From: Novosphingobium mangrovisedimenti
GTDB lineage: Bacteria; Pseudomonadota; Alphaproteobacteria; Sphingomonadales; Sphingomonadaceae
Assembly: GCF_025153475.1 (NCBI RefSeq)
Contig: NZ_JANZXA010000012.1
Coordinates: 62,001-126,000, forward strand
Length of the DNA stretch: 64,000 nt
Direction: 5' to 3'
Shown here: in pieces, positions 25,943-35,642 of the stretch
Position numbering within the stretch: position 1 is the stretch's first letter
Layout: each line of letters starts with the position of its first letter
Made by a program: the position numbers and the translations under genes
The notes under the pieces: generated by a model
Databases searched by the model: none
Told to the model about the DNA's origin: nothing
Seen by the model: the letters and a program-made list of their open reading frames with translations, nothing else

Positions 25943-28900
25943 ATGCATTTTTCAGGAAAATATCCTTCTTTGCTTTTGTTTTCGGCTGCGGGGATTGCCG
26001 TTGTTGCACCTGCCGAGGTGCAGGCTGGTACGAACAGCTACTTTGAATTTGCAATTCCGGCACAGGATCTTGGGGCTGCCCTGTCCACATTCTCCCGCCA
26101 GACGGGTTTGCAGATCGCGGCTTCCGGTGCGCTGCTGCAGGGCAGGCACAGCACGGCTGTCCGCGGCCGGCTCACGGCGCGCACCGCTATCGCCCGGCTT
26201 GTTTCGGGAAGCGGGATCGAGGCGCAGATCGTCGGCGAAACGGTCATTCTGCGCAAGGCGGCAAAAAAGGCGCCCGCAAAACGCGACACGGCCGCGCGTG
26301 AACCGGCGGCAATTGCCGTCGCCGATGAAGAGCCGATCCGGGCCGAGGACATCGTCGTTTCAGGCTACCGGGCGAGCCTGCTGAAGGCCGAACAGCTCAA
26401 GAAGAAGGCGATCGGCACGCGCGAGACCATTCTGGCGGAAGACATCGCCGAATTTCCAGAGCAGAACCTCGCCGACGCCCTGCAACGCATCCCCGGCATT
26501 ACCATCACCCGCGAAGGCGGCGAGGGGCGCCAGATCCAGATGCGCGGCCTCGGGCCCGAATTCACGCAAGTGACACTCAACGGCATGGAAGCGCTCGGCA
26601 CCACGTCCTCGGCCATGGACTCGCGCGGTTCCGTCAGCCGGACGCGTGCTTTCGACTACAATATCTTCGCCTCCGAACTGTTCTCGCGCGTCGACGTACA
26701 CAAGACCTACTCAGCCGATCTTGACGAGGGCGGACTGGCTGGCACGATTGCCCTGCGCACGCCGCGCCCGTTCGACTATTCAAGCGACAAGGCCGTGATC
26801 AGTGCCCAGCTTCAGCATAACGAAAACGCCGACGACACCTTGGGAAAGCGCTTCGCGGGCCTGTTCAGCAAGCGTCTTGGCGACTTCGGCATCCTGGCCT
26901 CCTTCGCCTATAGCCGCCGCGACGTGTCCGAGACCGGTTACGATACCGTCCGCTGGCGGCAGGTGGATGCTCAGGGGGGCGATATTTCCGCGCTTCCTTC
27001 GGATGTTCAGGATCTGATCAACGACAAGCAGCTCTGGTTCGCGCGCGGCGCGCGTCCGATCATCTTCAACAGCGATACTGAACGCCTCGGCGGCACCCTG
27101 GCGCTGCAATGGCAGGCCAGCGACAACCTGCGTTTCGGCATCGATGCGCTTTACGGCGAACTCAACGCCAAGCGCAGCGAATATCACATCCAGCTCAACA
27201 CGGGATCATCGACCGGCCTTGGCTGCTATACGCTCCACGGTGTGGAAACCTGCACGAAGATCACCGATCTCCAGTACGCCGGTGCCAATCAGGTCACCTA
27301 TCTCGCGCTCGAAGACACGAAAGTGGCGAGCGAAAGCCGCATCGAGACGGCACGATCGAAAATCTCGCAGGTCGTCTTCCATGGCGACTGGCAGGTCGAC
27401 GACCGCCTGAATTTCAAGGCGCTGGCCGGGCACGAAGGCACCGAGTTCAAGGATAACAGTGCCAAGGTCTACATGGTTGTGCCGAATGTCGATGCGACAC
27501 TCGATTTCCGCAACGGCTTTACGGGCTACAACACCTACTCATCCAATGTCCTTGACCCCGGTTCTCACTATTATGCCGACATCGACCTCTGGCAGCCGGA
27601 AATCAAAAACGATTTCGATGTCGCCAAGTTCGATGCCAGCTACGATCTGGACAGCCATCACAACCTGAGCGCGGGCGTTTCATACAAGAAGTACAGGAAC
27701 GAATACTGGGTCGCGGAAAACGAGAATATCAACAAGACCGGCTTCAATGACGGCACTATCGACGACACTGTCGACCCGAACCTGACCTTCGTCACATGCG
27801 CGACCGGCAGTTGCTGGCTGGCCACCGACATCCAGGGCGTGCTGGACAAATACGGCATCCAGCGCGAACTGGATCAGATCTCCGAGGACAAGCGCACCAT
27901 CGTCATCGAGCAGACGAAAGCCGCCTATCTGCAATATACCTTTCGCGACATAGGGCTTCCGCTCGGTTCGCTGCGCGGCAACCTTGGCCTGCGCTATTAC
28001 GATACGAAGATCACGTCCAAGGGCATCGCCAATGATGTGCCGGTGTCGATCGACAAGTATTACGACGGCTTCCTGCCCACGCTCAATCTGGCGTGGGACG
28101 TGACCGACGCGTTCGTCATGCGCGCCAGCGCCTCGAAGAACATCACGCGCGTCGCGCTGGGGGCGCTGGGCGTGAGCGGGCGCATCAACAACAACCCGAC
28201 AGTCCTGACGATTTCGGCGGGCAACCCCGATCTGCGGCCGATGAAATCGACGAACCTCGACCTGTCGGGCGAGTACTATTTCAAGGAGGGCGGCTACATC
28301 TCCGTCAGCCTGTTCTACAAGCGCGTCACCGACATGATCGGATCGGAAACGTTCGACATCCGCTATGGCGACAGCGGATACCCCCTGTCATGGCTCGACG
28401 GTGCGCTGGACGAGTATGGCAACCCGCAGACGGCCGATACGATCTACAGCTATCTCGGCCAGGTCAATCTGAGCAAGAGCACGATCAAGGGCTTCGAAGT
28501 CGGGTTCAAGCATGACTTCGATTTCCTGCCGGGCCCGCTCGAAAACCTGGGGCTGATCGCCAACTACACCTATGCTGACGGCCAAACGCTATATCCCGAC
28601 GTCCAGGGGACCGGCATCAGCGAATACAAGAGCTTCCCCGGGCTGTCGGAGCACACGGCCAATGTCACGCTCTACTACGAGACGGACCGCTGGGGCGCGC
28701 GTGTTTCCGGTGCCTATCGCAGCGATTGGATCCTTAGCGTGCAGGCCGGCAATACCGACGAGGACGAGCGCGGCTTTCACGGTTCGACGTTCATCGACTT
28801 CAGCAGCCACTACAACGTGAACAAGAGGCTGAAGCTGGCGTTCGACATCCTCAACGTGACCGATGAGCCGATCGAGCAATATTCGGACACCGACGACCGC

Positions 28901-28960
28901 CTCTATGGCACCACGACGTCGGGCCGGACTTTCACGCTCAAGGCAACCTACAGCTTCTAA
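25943..28960 (+). CDS. TonB-dependent receptor 2 with STN signalling domain
   Basis: A 1005-residue outer-membrane transducer. After a signal peptide (cleavage near VQAGT), the STN domain covers about residues 30-90 (FAIPAQDLGAALSTFSRQTGLQIAAS...), which in FecA-type receptors contacts FecR in the periplasm. A linker leads to the TonB-box-like EDIVVSGYRAS, the plug (FPEQNLADALQRIPGITITREGGEGRQIQMRGLGPEFTQVTLNG) and a large barrel ending in GRTFTLKATYSF. Upstream sigma and FecR genes make this a complete cell-surface signalling set. The ATG at 25943 is chosen over 25934 because GAGG is 9 bp before it. Downstream phosphoesterases suggest a phosphorylated ligand. Confidence 0.94.
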   Translation: MHFSGKYPSLLLFSAAGIAVVAPAEVQAGTNSYFEFAIPAQDLGAALSTFSRQTGLQIAASGALLQGRHSTAVRGRLTARTAIARLVSGSGIEAQIVGETVILRKAAKKAPAKRDTAAREPAAIAVADEEPIRAEDIVVSGYRASLLKAEQLKKKAIGTRETILAEDIAEFPEQNLADALQRIPGITITREGGEGRQIQMRGLGPEFTQVTLNGMEALGTTSSAMDSRGSVSRTRAFDYNIFASELFSRVDVHKTYSADLDEGGLAGTIALRTPRPFDYSSDKAVISAQLQHNENADDTLGKRFAGLFSKRLGDFGILASFAYSRRDVSETGYDTVRWRQVDAQGGDISALPSDVQDLINDKQLWFARGARPIIFNSDTERLGGTLALQWQASDNLRFGIDALYGELNAKRSEYHIQLNTGSSTGLGCYTLHGVETCTKITDLQYAGANQVTYLALEDTKVASESRIETARSKISQVVFHGDWQVDDRLNFKALAGHEGTEFKDNSAKVYMVVPNVDATLDFRNGFTGYNTYSSNVLDPGSHYYADIDLWQPEIKNDFDVAKFDASYDLDSHHNLSAGVSYKKYRNEYWVAENENINKTGFNDGTIDDTVDPNLTFVTCATGSCWLATDIQGVLDKYGIQRELDQISEDKRTIVIEQTKAAYLQYTFRDIGLPLGSLRGNLGLRYYDTKITSKGIANDVPVSIDKYYDGFLPTLNLAWDVTDAFVMRASASKNITRVALGALGVSGRINNNPTVLTISAGNPDLRPMKSTNLDLSGEYYFKEGGYISVSLFYKRVTDMIGSETFDIRYGDSGYPLSWLDGALDEYGNPQTADTIYSYLGQVNLSKSTIKGFEVGFKHDFDFLPGPLENLGLIANYTYADGQTLYPDVQGTGISEYKSFPGLSEHTANVTLYYETDRWGARVSGAYRSDWILSVQAGNTDEDERGFHGSTFIDFSSHYNVNKRLKLAFDILNVTDEPIEQYSDTDDRLYGTTTSGRTFTLKATYSF

Positions 28961-28968
28961 CCCCCCGG

Positions 28969-29005
28969 CAGCCCGCGCATGGCTCTTGTCGTGCGCGGGC
29001 TGTTT
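28969..29005 (+). terminator. Intrinsic terminator after TonB receptor 2
   Basis: CAGCCCGCGCA and TGCGCGGGCTG form a perfect 11-bp stem followed by TTT. The T tract is short, so some read-through into the phosphoesterase genes is likely. Confidence 0.65.
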
Positions 29006-29037
29006 CCTGCTTTCCTATCAAGAAGGGATGCGATCGC

Positions 29038-29949
29038 ATGCGGGCTGCCTTGACCCTTGCCGCCGCTATAAAGATGCTCGCCGGGCCGTTGGTGGCTGCC
29101 CTGTTCGGCACGGGCCTGACGGGGCCGGCATGGGCAGGCGAAGCCGGCGCTGCGCTGAGCGTCATGACCTACAATATCCGGATAGATGCTCCGGCGGACG
29201 ATCCGCCGTGGCCGGTCCGGCGCGGGCCGCTGATCCACCAGATCGCCTTTTTCCGGCCCGACATCGTCGGCGTTCAGGAAGCCAAGACGCCAACGCTGGC
29301 CGAACTCGTATCCGGGCTCGATGGCTATGAACACTATGGCCTTGGCCGCGATGACGGCATGCAGGCCGGCGAATACGCAGCGATTCTCTACCGCGCAGAG
29401 CGTTTCGAGCGCGTAGCGGCGCAGACCAAGTGGTGCGCGCCCGACCCCGATGTTCCGGCCAAGGGCTGGGATGCCACGCACAAGCGCGTCATTTCCCGCG
29501 TCGTGCTCAGGGACCGCGTGAGCGGCCACTATCTCGATGTGCGCAACACCCATTTCGACAACCGCGGCGAAATTGCACGGCGCAATTGCGCCCGCTTGAT
29601 GGGAAGCCTGCCCGTGGCCGAGATCGCCGGGCAAAAGGCCATGCTCATCGTCATGGGCGATTTCAACTTCGGTCCCGAAAGTGTTGCCTACCAACTGTTG
29701 ATGACGGGCAATGCCCTCGGGCTGCGCGATACCCGTCTGGTCAGCCCGCTGGTGTTCGGACCCGAGGGAACCGCCAACGGCTTCAATCTGACCCGTCCCG
29801 ACGCGCCCCGGATCGACTATGTCCTTGCCGGGCCGGGGCCTGCGGTGGAGCGCTACGGCGTCCTCAACAACTCCATCGGCGGCAAGCCCATCTCCGATCA
29901 CTTTCCCGTTCTGGTGCAGATGACCCTGCCGCCCCGGAACCGGGACTAG
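29038..29949 (+). CDS. Exported endonuclease/exonuclease/phosphatase-fold protein
   Basis: A 303-residue exported phosphodiesterase or phosphatase of the EEP superfamily (DNase I, inositol-5-phosphatase, sphingomyelinase fold). A signal peptide ends at PAWAGE. The fold markers are MTYNIR, the metal Glu in IVGVQEAKT, the catalytic His in NTHFDNRG, the Asp-Asn of VMGDFNF, and the terminal SDHFPV. Substrate cannot be told from sequence; DNA, phosphoinositide and phospholipid head groups are all possible. AGAAGG 12 bp before supports the ATG at 29038. It is the first of three exported phosphoesterases behind the FecIR-receptor set. Confidence 0.9.
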   Translation: MRAALTLAAAIKMLAGPLVAALFGTGLTGPAWAGEAGAALSVMTYNIRIDAPADDPPWPVRRGPLIHQIAFFRPDIVGVQEAKTPTLAELVSGLDGYEHYGLGRDDGMQAGEYAAILYRAERFERVAAQTKWCAPDPDVPAKGWDATHKRVISRVVLRDRVSGHYLDVRNTHFDNRGEIARRNCARLMGSLPVAEIAGQKAMLIVMGDFNFGPESVAYQLLMTGNALGLRDTRLVSPLVFGPEGTANGFNLTRPDAPRIDYVLAGPGPAVERYGVLNNSIGGKPISDHFPVLVQMTLPPRNRD

Positions 29950-30032
29950 CCCAGGGCACAGCGCCTTTCGGCGCCCATTGCCGCCATGTCTCCGCCCGCC
30001 CGCCGGGCCCGCCAAGAACGAGGAGTACCTTC

Positions 30033-31118
30033 ATGCACCGCCGGACCTTTCTGACCACCTCGGCCTCGCTGGCCGCTTCCGGCACCATGCTTCTGGGAAA
30101 TCCGGCCGCGGCCCTTGCCGGCGATGCCGCGCCTTCCGCGGGCAAGGACGCGCTGCGTTTTCGGCCGGACGGCACGTTCAAGATCCTGGTGATCAGCGAC
30201 CTGCACTATATCCCCGAACCGGATCAGGCCGGGATCGCGCTCACCCGCAAGCTGATCGACATCGAAAAGCCCGATCTCGTGATCGCGACCGGCGACAACA
30301 TATCCGGCGACCGCTGCGATACGCCTGCCGATGTCGAGGCGGCCGTTCGCAATGTCGGTATCGCGATGGAAAGTCGGAAAGTGCCCTGGGCCGTGGTGCT
30401 CGGCAATCACGATCAGGAACACGTCGCCCGCACGGGCGTCACGCGAGAGCAGGTCTTCAACTATTACGAGCGCTATCCCTTCAACCGCAACGGCGGCTGG
30501 CAGCGCGGCATTTCCGGGGCCGGAAACAAGGATCTGCTGATCTGGGACGCGCAGGGCAAGGCGCCCGTCAACGCGCTCTGGCTGATCGATTCGGGAGAAA
30601 GCTATCCCGACAAGTCGATCCGCTATGACTGGATCCATACCGACCAGATCGCCTGGTACTGGAAGACCTCGAAACTGCTGGAGCAGCGCTATGGGCACAA
30701 GGTGCCCGGCCTCATGTTCTTCCACATACCGCTGCCCGAATTCCGCGAAATGGTGATGTCCCGCAAGGTGATCGGGGAGCGTCACGAGACGGAATCGCCC
30801 TCGGGCATCAACAGCGGCATGTTCGCCGCCGTGCTGGATCGCGGCGATGTGAAGGGCATCTTCTGCGGCCACGATCACGTGAACAACTACCTCGGAAAAT
30901 TCCACGGCGTCACCCTTGGACAAGCCGGGGTCGTGGGATTCTACGGCTATCCCCATACGCCCCCCGAAGACGTGACCAACGACCGTGCACGCGGTGCGCG
31001 CGTGATCCAGCTCGATCAGGCCAATCCCGACCGGTTCAAGAGCTGGATGCGCTTCCGCGACGGAACGACGAACTGGGAAAGCTGGTCGGACGCCTACGTC
31101 GAAACGCAAATCAAGTAG
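30033..31118 (+). CDS. Tat-exported calcineurin-like metallophosphoesterase
   Basis: A 361-residue dinuclear-metal phosphoesterase. The N-terminal MHRRTFLTTSASLAASG is a twin-arginine-type signal. The metallophosphoesterase motifs follow in order: VISDLHY, IATGDNISGD, LGNHDQE and FCGHDHVN, with an FFHIPLPEF histidine between. The family includes purple-acid-like and Dcr2-type phosphatases. AGGAG upstream supports the ATG at 30033; the frame extends far upstream but only as the out-of-phase copy of the EEP gene. It lies 83 bp after that gene and 74 bp before the glycerophosphodiesterase. Confidence 0.92.
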   Translation: MHRRTFLTTSASLAASGTMLLGNPAAALAGDAAPSAGKDALRFRPDGTFKILVISDLHYIPEPDQAGIALTRKLIDIEKPDLVIATGDNISGDRCDTPADVEAAVRNVGIAMESRKVPWAVVLGNHDQEHVARTGVTREQVFNYYERYPFNRNGGWQRGISGAGNKDLLIWDAQGKAPVNALWLIDSGESYPDKSIRYDWIHTDQIAWYWKTSKLLEQRYGHKVPGLMFFHIPLPEFREMVMSRKVIGERHETESPSGINSGMFAAVLDRGDVKGIFCGHDHVNNYLGKFHGVTLGQAGVVGFYGYPHTPPEDVTNDRARGARVIQLDQANPDRFKSWMRFRDGTTNWESWSDAYVETQIK

Positions 31119-31192
31119 GCACCGCTGCAGGCATTTGAGGCGAGAATCCGCCTCGCCCCGGACTTTCACGAACAGGAATGACAGGACATCTC

Positions 31193-32044
31193 ATGAGCAT
31201 GGACGTTATCTCACGCCGCAAGGTCCTAGCGGCCATGGCCGCCGGCCCTTTGCTCCTCGGCGCGCGCGGCGCCATCGCCACTGCGGCAAAACAACCTGCC
31301 AAGCCCTATCTCATCGCGCATCGCGGCGGTGTCGTCAGCCCCGAGCATCCCGAAAACTCGATGGGCGCGCTCAAGGAGGCCATCCGGCGCGGCTATACCC
31401 ACGTCGAAGTCGACCTGCGCTGCACCAGGGATGGCCACGTGGTGTGCCTCCACGACCGCAATCTCATGCGCACCACCGGCCTCGACCTCATGGTCGACGA
31501 GGTCAGTTTGCAGGAACTCCATCGCCATGTCCGTCCCGATATCGTGCCGACATTCGATGTCTTCGCGCGCACAAGTGCAGCCGGCAAGCTCGGGCTGATG
31601 GTCGACATCAAGGAAGTGCCCGCACCGCTCCTGCCGGCGTTCTCAAAGGGGATCGAGACATCGCTTGAACGGCATGGCCTGCTCGCAGGTGCCTTGCTGA
31701 TCGGCCATGGCCCGGCGATGGCGCGCATTCATGGCCCCGTGCGCACCAAATGGCGCAAGCCCTTCGCGCAGTTCGAAAGCGAAATCCTGGCAAAGGGCGG
31801 CGATCCGGCGCACTACTTCGCATTCGATCATCCGCACGATTTTACCCCGGAAGACATCGCCGGATTCCGGCGACACGGCGTGGATGTGATCGTGACCGTC
31901 AACCTGCTCCATTACCCGACGACAGATCCGATAATACAAGGACAGCGCGATCTGGCCTATGCCGCGTCGCTAGGCGTTGACGGGTATCAAATCGATGCGG
32001 ATTACGAGACTTATGTTCAGAGTATAATGGCATCTGCTTTATAA
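31193..32044 (+). CDS. Tat-exported glycerophosphodiester phosphodiesterase-family protein
   Basis: A 283-residue GDPD-family enzyme, expected to split glycerophosphodiesters to glycerol-3-phosphate and an alcohol in the periplasm. The signal SRRKVLAAMAAGP is Tat-like. The TIM-barrel motifs are IAHRGG...PENSMGAL, the metal-binding HVEVDLRCTRDGHVVCLHDRNL, the VDIKEV strand with the catalytic Lys, and the late VDVIVTVN and GVDGYQIDADYE segments. AGGA 6 bp before the ATG at 31193 favours it over the ATG at 31178. It closes the phosphoesterase run. Confidence 0.9.
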   Translation: MSMDVISRRKVLAAMAAGPLLLGARGAIATAAKQPAKPYLIAHRGGVVSPEHPENSMGALKEAIRRGYTHVEVDLRCTRDGHVVCLHDRNLMRTTGLDLMVDEVSLQELHRHVRPDIVPTFDVFARTSAAGKLGLMVDIKEVPAPLLPAFSKGIETSLERHGLLAGALLIGHGPAMARIHGPVRTKWRKPFAQFESEILAKGGDPAHYFAFDHPHDFTPEDIAGFRRHGVDVIVTVNLLHYPTTDPIIQGQRDLAYAASLGVDGYQIDADYETYVQSIMASAL

Positions 32045-32279
32045 GAGGCCGCCACACCCAGCATGCATTCTTTCGGTCAAGTTCCCTGCCCCAACCAGGT
32101 CACTCGCTGTTGCCGGGAAGCAGGTGAACGAAGAACCCGTTTCGGTGGTACGCCCCCACGAGGCAGGTAACGATCCTTTGCCGCCATTCTCAGGTCAATT
32201 TTCGCGCCCCAACAGCGGACCGGCCGTTTTGCCCTTCTGAATGAGCAAGACTGGCCAGTGACAGACAACCTTCCGCACA

Positions 32280-34259
32280 TTACCAACCGGAGCCACCACC
32301 ACCGCCGCCGCCGCCGCCGGACGACCCGCCTCCTGACGACCCGCCACTCCCGCTGCTCGGCGACGTGGCGGCCGACGACACGGTGCTGACAAACGACGAG
32401 CCCATGTCCTTGGCAAATCCGCTGGGATCGTCCCATATGTTTCCGTGCCCCGAATACCAGCTGGCCGTCTGCGCGGTCGCGCCCGTGGCCGCGGCGGCAG
32501 CCAGCACACCTGCGAACCGGTCGGCCCAGCGGTTTTCCACGTCGAGTGCGATGGCATAGGGCAGATAGCGCTCGAACAGCTCGGGCGTCTTTTCGGGCGG
32601 ATGCATAGCATCCAGCCGCGCCTCTTCGGTAATGGACAGGTACTGTTTGAAACCGGCGATGCGGTCCATCATCCGGCGCCCTTCGGCCGTCGGTGCCGCC
32701 ATCCACGAAAAGGCGCCGATCGCGGCCGGCAACAGCAGCAGAGGCACGAAGATCACGAAGGCCCCGGCCGACAGCGCCGCGGCTATCGTGGCAAATGTCG
32801 CGCCAATGGCGGCAATGGCCAGCGTGGCCACCCCCGCCCAGACGAAGCACCCTCGGTTTTTCTGCGGTGTCGAGCGATGCAGCCCCCATGCTCCGGCGAC
32901 CAGTATCGCCGCGAGAAAGGGCAGGCCGACCCTCTCATCCCCAGCAACCGAAGTGTCGGCGAACAGCGCGACCACGGCCACAGCCAGCATCGCCAGCGGT
33001 ATCAGCAGCATCCCGATCGCGGCCCATCCGCTGTTCTTGCGGAACATCGATCCTTCGTAGGCTTCACCCAGTCCCGTATCGAGTTCGGTCCGGGCGGCCC
33101 GTATCGTCTTGTGGTTTTCCTGCTTGAGTTCGATTTCGCTGCCCTCGGTAAAGAGCTTGTCGAGCATTGCCTGCTCGGGAGCGGCCACTGGCTTTGCGGC
33201 TTCGCCATCCGTGGCTTCGGTGCGGGTCAGGGTGGTGGTCGCCTTGCTCAGCCAGCCGCCCTTTTCCTGCGTCACATGAAGCCTGTGGCACACGCCCAGG
33301 TAGACCAACGCAGCCGAAAAGGCGCGGTTGTCGAAACCCATCCTGCTGATGTAGCGCACCGCGGCAGGCGTCAGGCCATCCGGCGGGGAAAAGGCCGGCA
33401 CGATGGTGCCCGGTTGCGGGCCCCGGCCCACCGTCCACCAGGTGCGAACATAAAAACCGGCAAGGCCGAGCGATGCGAGCACGGCCGCCGCCAGCGCGCC
33501 CCAGTCCTCGAGCCACCACGACGCACGGCGCGCAGCGCCGGGGGCCTGCAGCACGCCCTTGGGAAAGGCCACGGCAACGGTGAGCCCTTCTTCCCGACCA
33601 AGCGGTGCGGTGGTCCGGAAGACGATGAAGCCGGGACGTTCCTCGATCACTGCCGCATCGTGACCTGTCGCGCCCTGAGGGCCGGTGTAGACCGCACGAT
33701 TGCCGAACGTGGTTTCAGCAGGCAACGTGATCCGTGCCTCGGCCATGTCGATGGGAAAGGTCCAGCCGGTGCCGGTGACGTTCCAGTAGAGCTCGTCCTC
33801 CTTGTCGCCATAGAGAATCTGGCGGGTCGTGCGATAGCGGATGACGAAGGTATGCTCGCCCGGAGGCAGGTCGACGTCGGCCGATCCGATCCGGATGCGC
33901 ACCCCGTTCGACAGGCCCATCTGCTCCCACGGTTCATCCTGCCCGTCGCGCTGCACCGAGACCACCGAAAACCCGACGCTGGTGCGCTGGCCTGCGCCAT
34001 TGTTGTAGGTCGTGGGAAAGTCGCGCTGGATGCCGTGATTGATCTCCTGATGCAGCGAGACCAGCCGGATCGTTTCAATCACATCGAGATCGCCGTCAGG
34101 CTGGACCGACACCGCACTGACGAAGCTGAGAATGCGCTCCTGTCCCCGGGACAGATCCCATGCGCGCACCATGGCATCCGGGTCCTGCGGCCATGCCGCC
34201 GCAGGCACGAACAGCATCAGTGCGCAAAGCAGGCCCTGCAGGATGCGCATCACCTTCAC
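32280..34259 (-). CDS. DUF2207 membrane protein
   Basis: A 659-residue inner-membrane protein. A signal peptide ends near AAAWPQ. The periplasmic DUF2207 domain covers about residues 40-240 (ILSFVSAVSVQPDGDLDVIETI, GDKEDELYWNVTGTGWTFPI, EEGLTVAVAFPKGVL). A transmembrane helix follows at about 250-270, then a cytoplasmic region, two further helices near 420-455 and 485-520, and a C-terminal tail of Gly and Ser. Such proteins are usually paired with LemA; here the GTG start overlaps the lemA stop (GTGA). An ATG at 34250 is also possible. Function is unknown; envelope stress or membrane-protein homeostasis has been suggested for the family. Confidence 0.88.
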   Translation of the reverse strand: MKVMRILQGLLCALMLFVPAAAWPQDPDAMVRAWDLSRGQERILSFVSAVSVQPDGDLDVIETIRLVSLHQEINHGIQRDFPTTYNNGAGQRTSVGFSVVSVQRDGQDEPWEQMGLSNGVRIRIGSADVDLPPGEHTFVIRYRTTRQILYGDKEDELYWNVTGTGWTFPIDMAEARITLPAETTFGNRAVYTGPQGATGHDAAVIEERPGFIVFRTTAPLGREEGLTVAVAFPKGVLQAPGAARRASWWLEDWGALAAAVLASLGLAGFYVRTWWTVGRGPQPGTIVPAFSPPDGLTPAAVRYISRMGFDNRAFSAALVYLGVCHRLHVTQEKGGWLSKATTTLTRTEATDGEAAKPVAAPEQAMLDKLFTEGSEIELKQENHKTIRAARTELDTGLGEAYEGSMFRKNSGWAAIGMLLIPLAMLAVAVVALFADTSVAGDERVGLPFLAAILVAGAWGLHRSTPQKNRGCFVWAGVATLAIAAIGATFATIAAALSAGAFVIFVPLLLLPAAIGAFSWMAAPTAEGRRMMDRIAGFKQYLSITEEARLDAMHPPEKTPELFERYLPYAIALDVENRWADRFAGVLAAAAATGATAQTASWYSGHGNIWDDPSGFAKDMGSSFVSTVSSAATSPSSGSGGSSGGGSSGGGGGGGGGSGW

Positions 34260-34804
34260 GAAAAGTCAGCCTTCGGCGCGATGCGGATGCTGTCGTCCGC
34301 GTCGGCATAGGATTCGAGTTTCTCGAAGCCGAACGGCCGCGCCACCAGAACGTCCGGAAAGGATTCGACCTGCGTGTTCAGGTCCCGCACCGTGGCGTTG
34401 TAATAGCGCCGAGCACCGGCCAGTTCGTCCTCGATCTGGGCGAGTTCGGACTGGAACTGCCGGAAATTCGCGTCCGCCTTGAGGTCTGGATAGGCCTCCG
34501 CAACCGCCATGAGCCGCCCCAGCATCCCGCCAAAAGCGCTGTCCGCCTGCGCGGTTTCCCCGACCGTCTTCGTGTGCAGCGCATCGCTGCGGTGTGCGGT
34601 CACGCTCTCGAGCAGTTCGCGTTCGTGCGAGGCATAGCCCTTAACCGCGGAAACGAGGTTCGGCACCAGATCGGCGCGGCGGCGCAGCTGCACCGTGATC
34701 CCGCTCCACGCCTCGCGCGCCAGTGCCCGCAATTTCACCAGCCGGTTATAAATCACCACGAGATAGAGCAGTATCAAAACTGCCACGCCAGGAATGATCC
34801 ACAT
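34256..34804 (-). CDS. lemA: LemA family protein
   Basis: A 182-residue membrane-anchored protein with one N-terminal transmembrane helix (IIPGVAVLILLYLVVIYNRL, about residues 3-22) and a long coiled-coil/helix-bundle domain. The LemA signature is complete: VKLRALAREAWSGITVQLRRRADLVPNLVSAVKGYASHE, FQSELAQIEDELAGARRYYNATVRDLN and FPDVLVARPFGFEKLESY. The start at 34804 follows AGGGGA; a GTG six bases upstream is possible. It overlaps DUF2207 by 4 bp and is the first gene of the pair. Confidence 0.94.
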   Translation of the reverse strand: MWIIPGVAVLILLYLVVIYNRLVKLRALAREAWSGITVQLRRRADLVPNLVSAVKGYASHERELLESVTAHRSDALHTKTVGETAQADSAFGGMLGRLMAVAEAYPDLKADANFRQFQSELAQIEDELAGARRYYNATVRDLNTQVESFPDVLVARPFGFEKLESYADADDSIRIAPKADFS

Positions 34805-34972
34805 GATCACGGTTCCCCTTGAAATGTTGGAGCGCTTGATAGCGGGCAGTATCGGCGGAATTTTTGAAGATTGAAAATCGAATTGCAATAAAACTCCGGC
34901 GTAAACGCCGAAGCCTGATACGGCATTGTTTTAAATGCGTGGCTTGAACCGGGATGACGAGGTCTCAAGCAA

Positions 34973-35554
34973 TCATGCCCGCTGGGCCGTGCTAGTCTGG
35001 ATCATCGCATCGTCTGCGCCTTGCGAAAGTCTGCAGACCATCCATTCCCGGTTTCGTCCCGACAGGCTGGCGGACCGCGGATCATCCCGGGCAGCCAGCT
35101 GCACACGCGAAGACAAGGCGGGCGGACCTGCAACTTCAAACCCCATCGACAGGTAAAATGCCGCGTCCCAGGGAAACGTCAGATCCGTCTGCAACCACAC
35201 CTCACCGATGCGGCGCGAGCGGGCATCGGCAAGGCAGCGTTCCAGCAACGCCCGCCCTATGCCGCGCCGCTGGAATGCCCGGCGCACGGACAACTCGATG
35301 ATGGTCAACGCCCCCGCCCCGCCAGGCCGGGCCGCGAGAAACCCGACCCGCTTGCGCTGGCGCCATTCCGCGACGAGGTAGGCGCTCTCGCCCATCCATC
35401 GCGCATGCGTGGCCTGATCGATCACCGGCCTGCCTACCAGCGCTTCGGAACCGGCAACGTCCTCGAAAAGCAAGGCGGCGGAACGTTCGATGGCCGGCAG
35501 GATCGCCGCATCGGCCAGATTTGCCGCGCGAATGGTAAGCGCATCTCGAATCAT
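34973..35554 (-). CDS. GNAT-family N-acetyltransferase
   Basis: A 193-residue acetyltransferase that moves an acetyl group from acetyl-CoA to an unknown amine. The GNAT fold is seen in the ELSVRRAFQRRGIGRALLERCLADA acetyl-CoA loop (Q/R-x-x-G-x-G/A at RRGIGRA), the DVWLQT-like VWLQTDLTF strand and the AAFYLSMGFEVAG motif typical of the C-terminal half. The start at 35554 is chosen because the conserved IRAANLADA beginning follows it; the upstream frame overlaps the lipoprotein gene and looks non-coding. It stands alone, convergent to no gene. Confidence 0.88.
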   Translation of the reverse strand: MIRDALTIRAANLADAAILPAIERSAALLFEDVAGSEALVGRPVIDQATHARWMGESAYLVAEWRQRKRVGFLAARPGGAGALTIIELSVRRAFQRRGIGRALLERCLADARSRRIGEVWLQTDLTFPWDAAFYLSMGFEVAGPPALSSRVQLAARDDPRSASLSGRNREWMVCRLSQGADDAMIQTSTAQRA

Positions 35555-35576
35555 GTTGGCGACAGCCCGGCAGAAG

Positions 35577-35628
35577 AGAAAAAAGAGGAGCGGTGCCGAG
35601 GGGGTGGGAATGAGACCGGCACCGCTCC
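35577..35628 (-). terminator. Intrinsic terminator of the heptad-repeat lipoprotein
   Basis: Read on the minus strand, GGAGCGGTGCCG and CGGCACCGCTCC form a perfect 12-bp stem with an 18-nt loop, followed by TCTTTTTT. It closes the autotransporter-lipoprotein unit. Confidence 0.88.
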
Positions 35629-35642
35629 GGAAAGCCCGCTTG

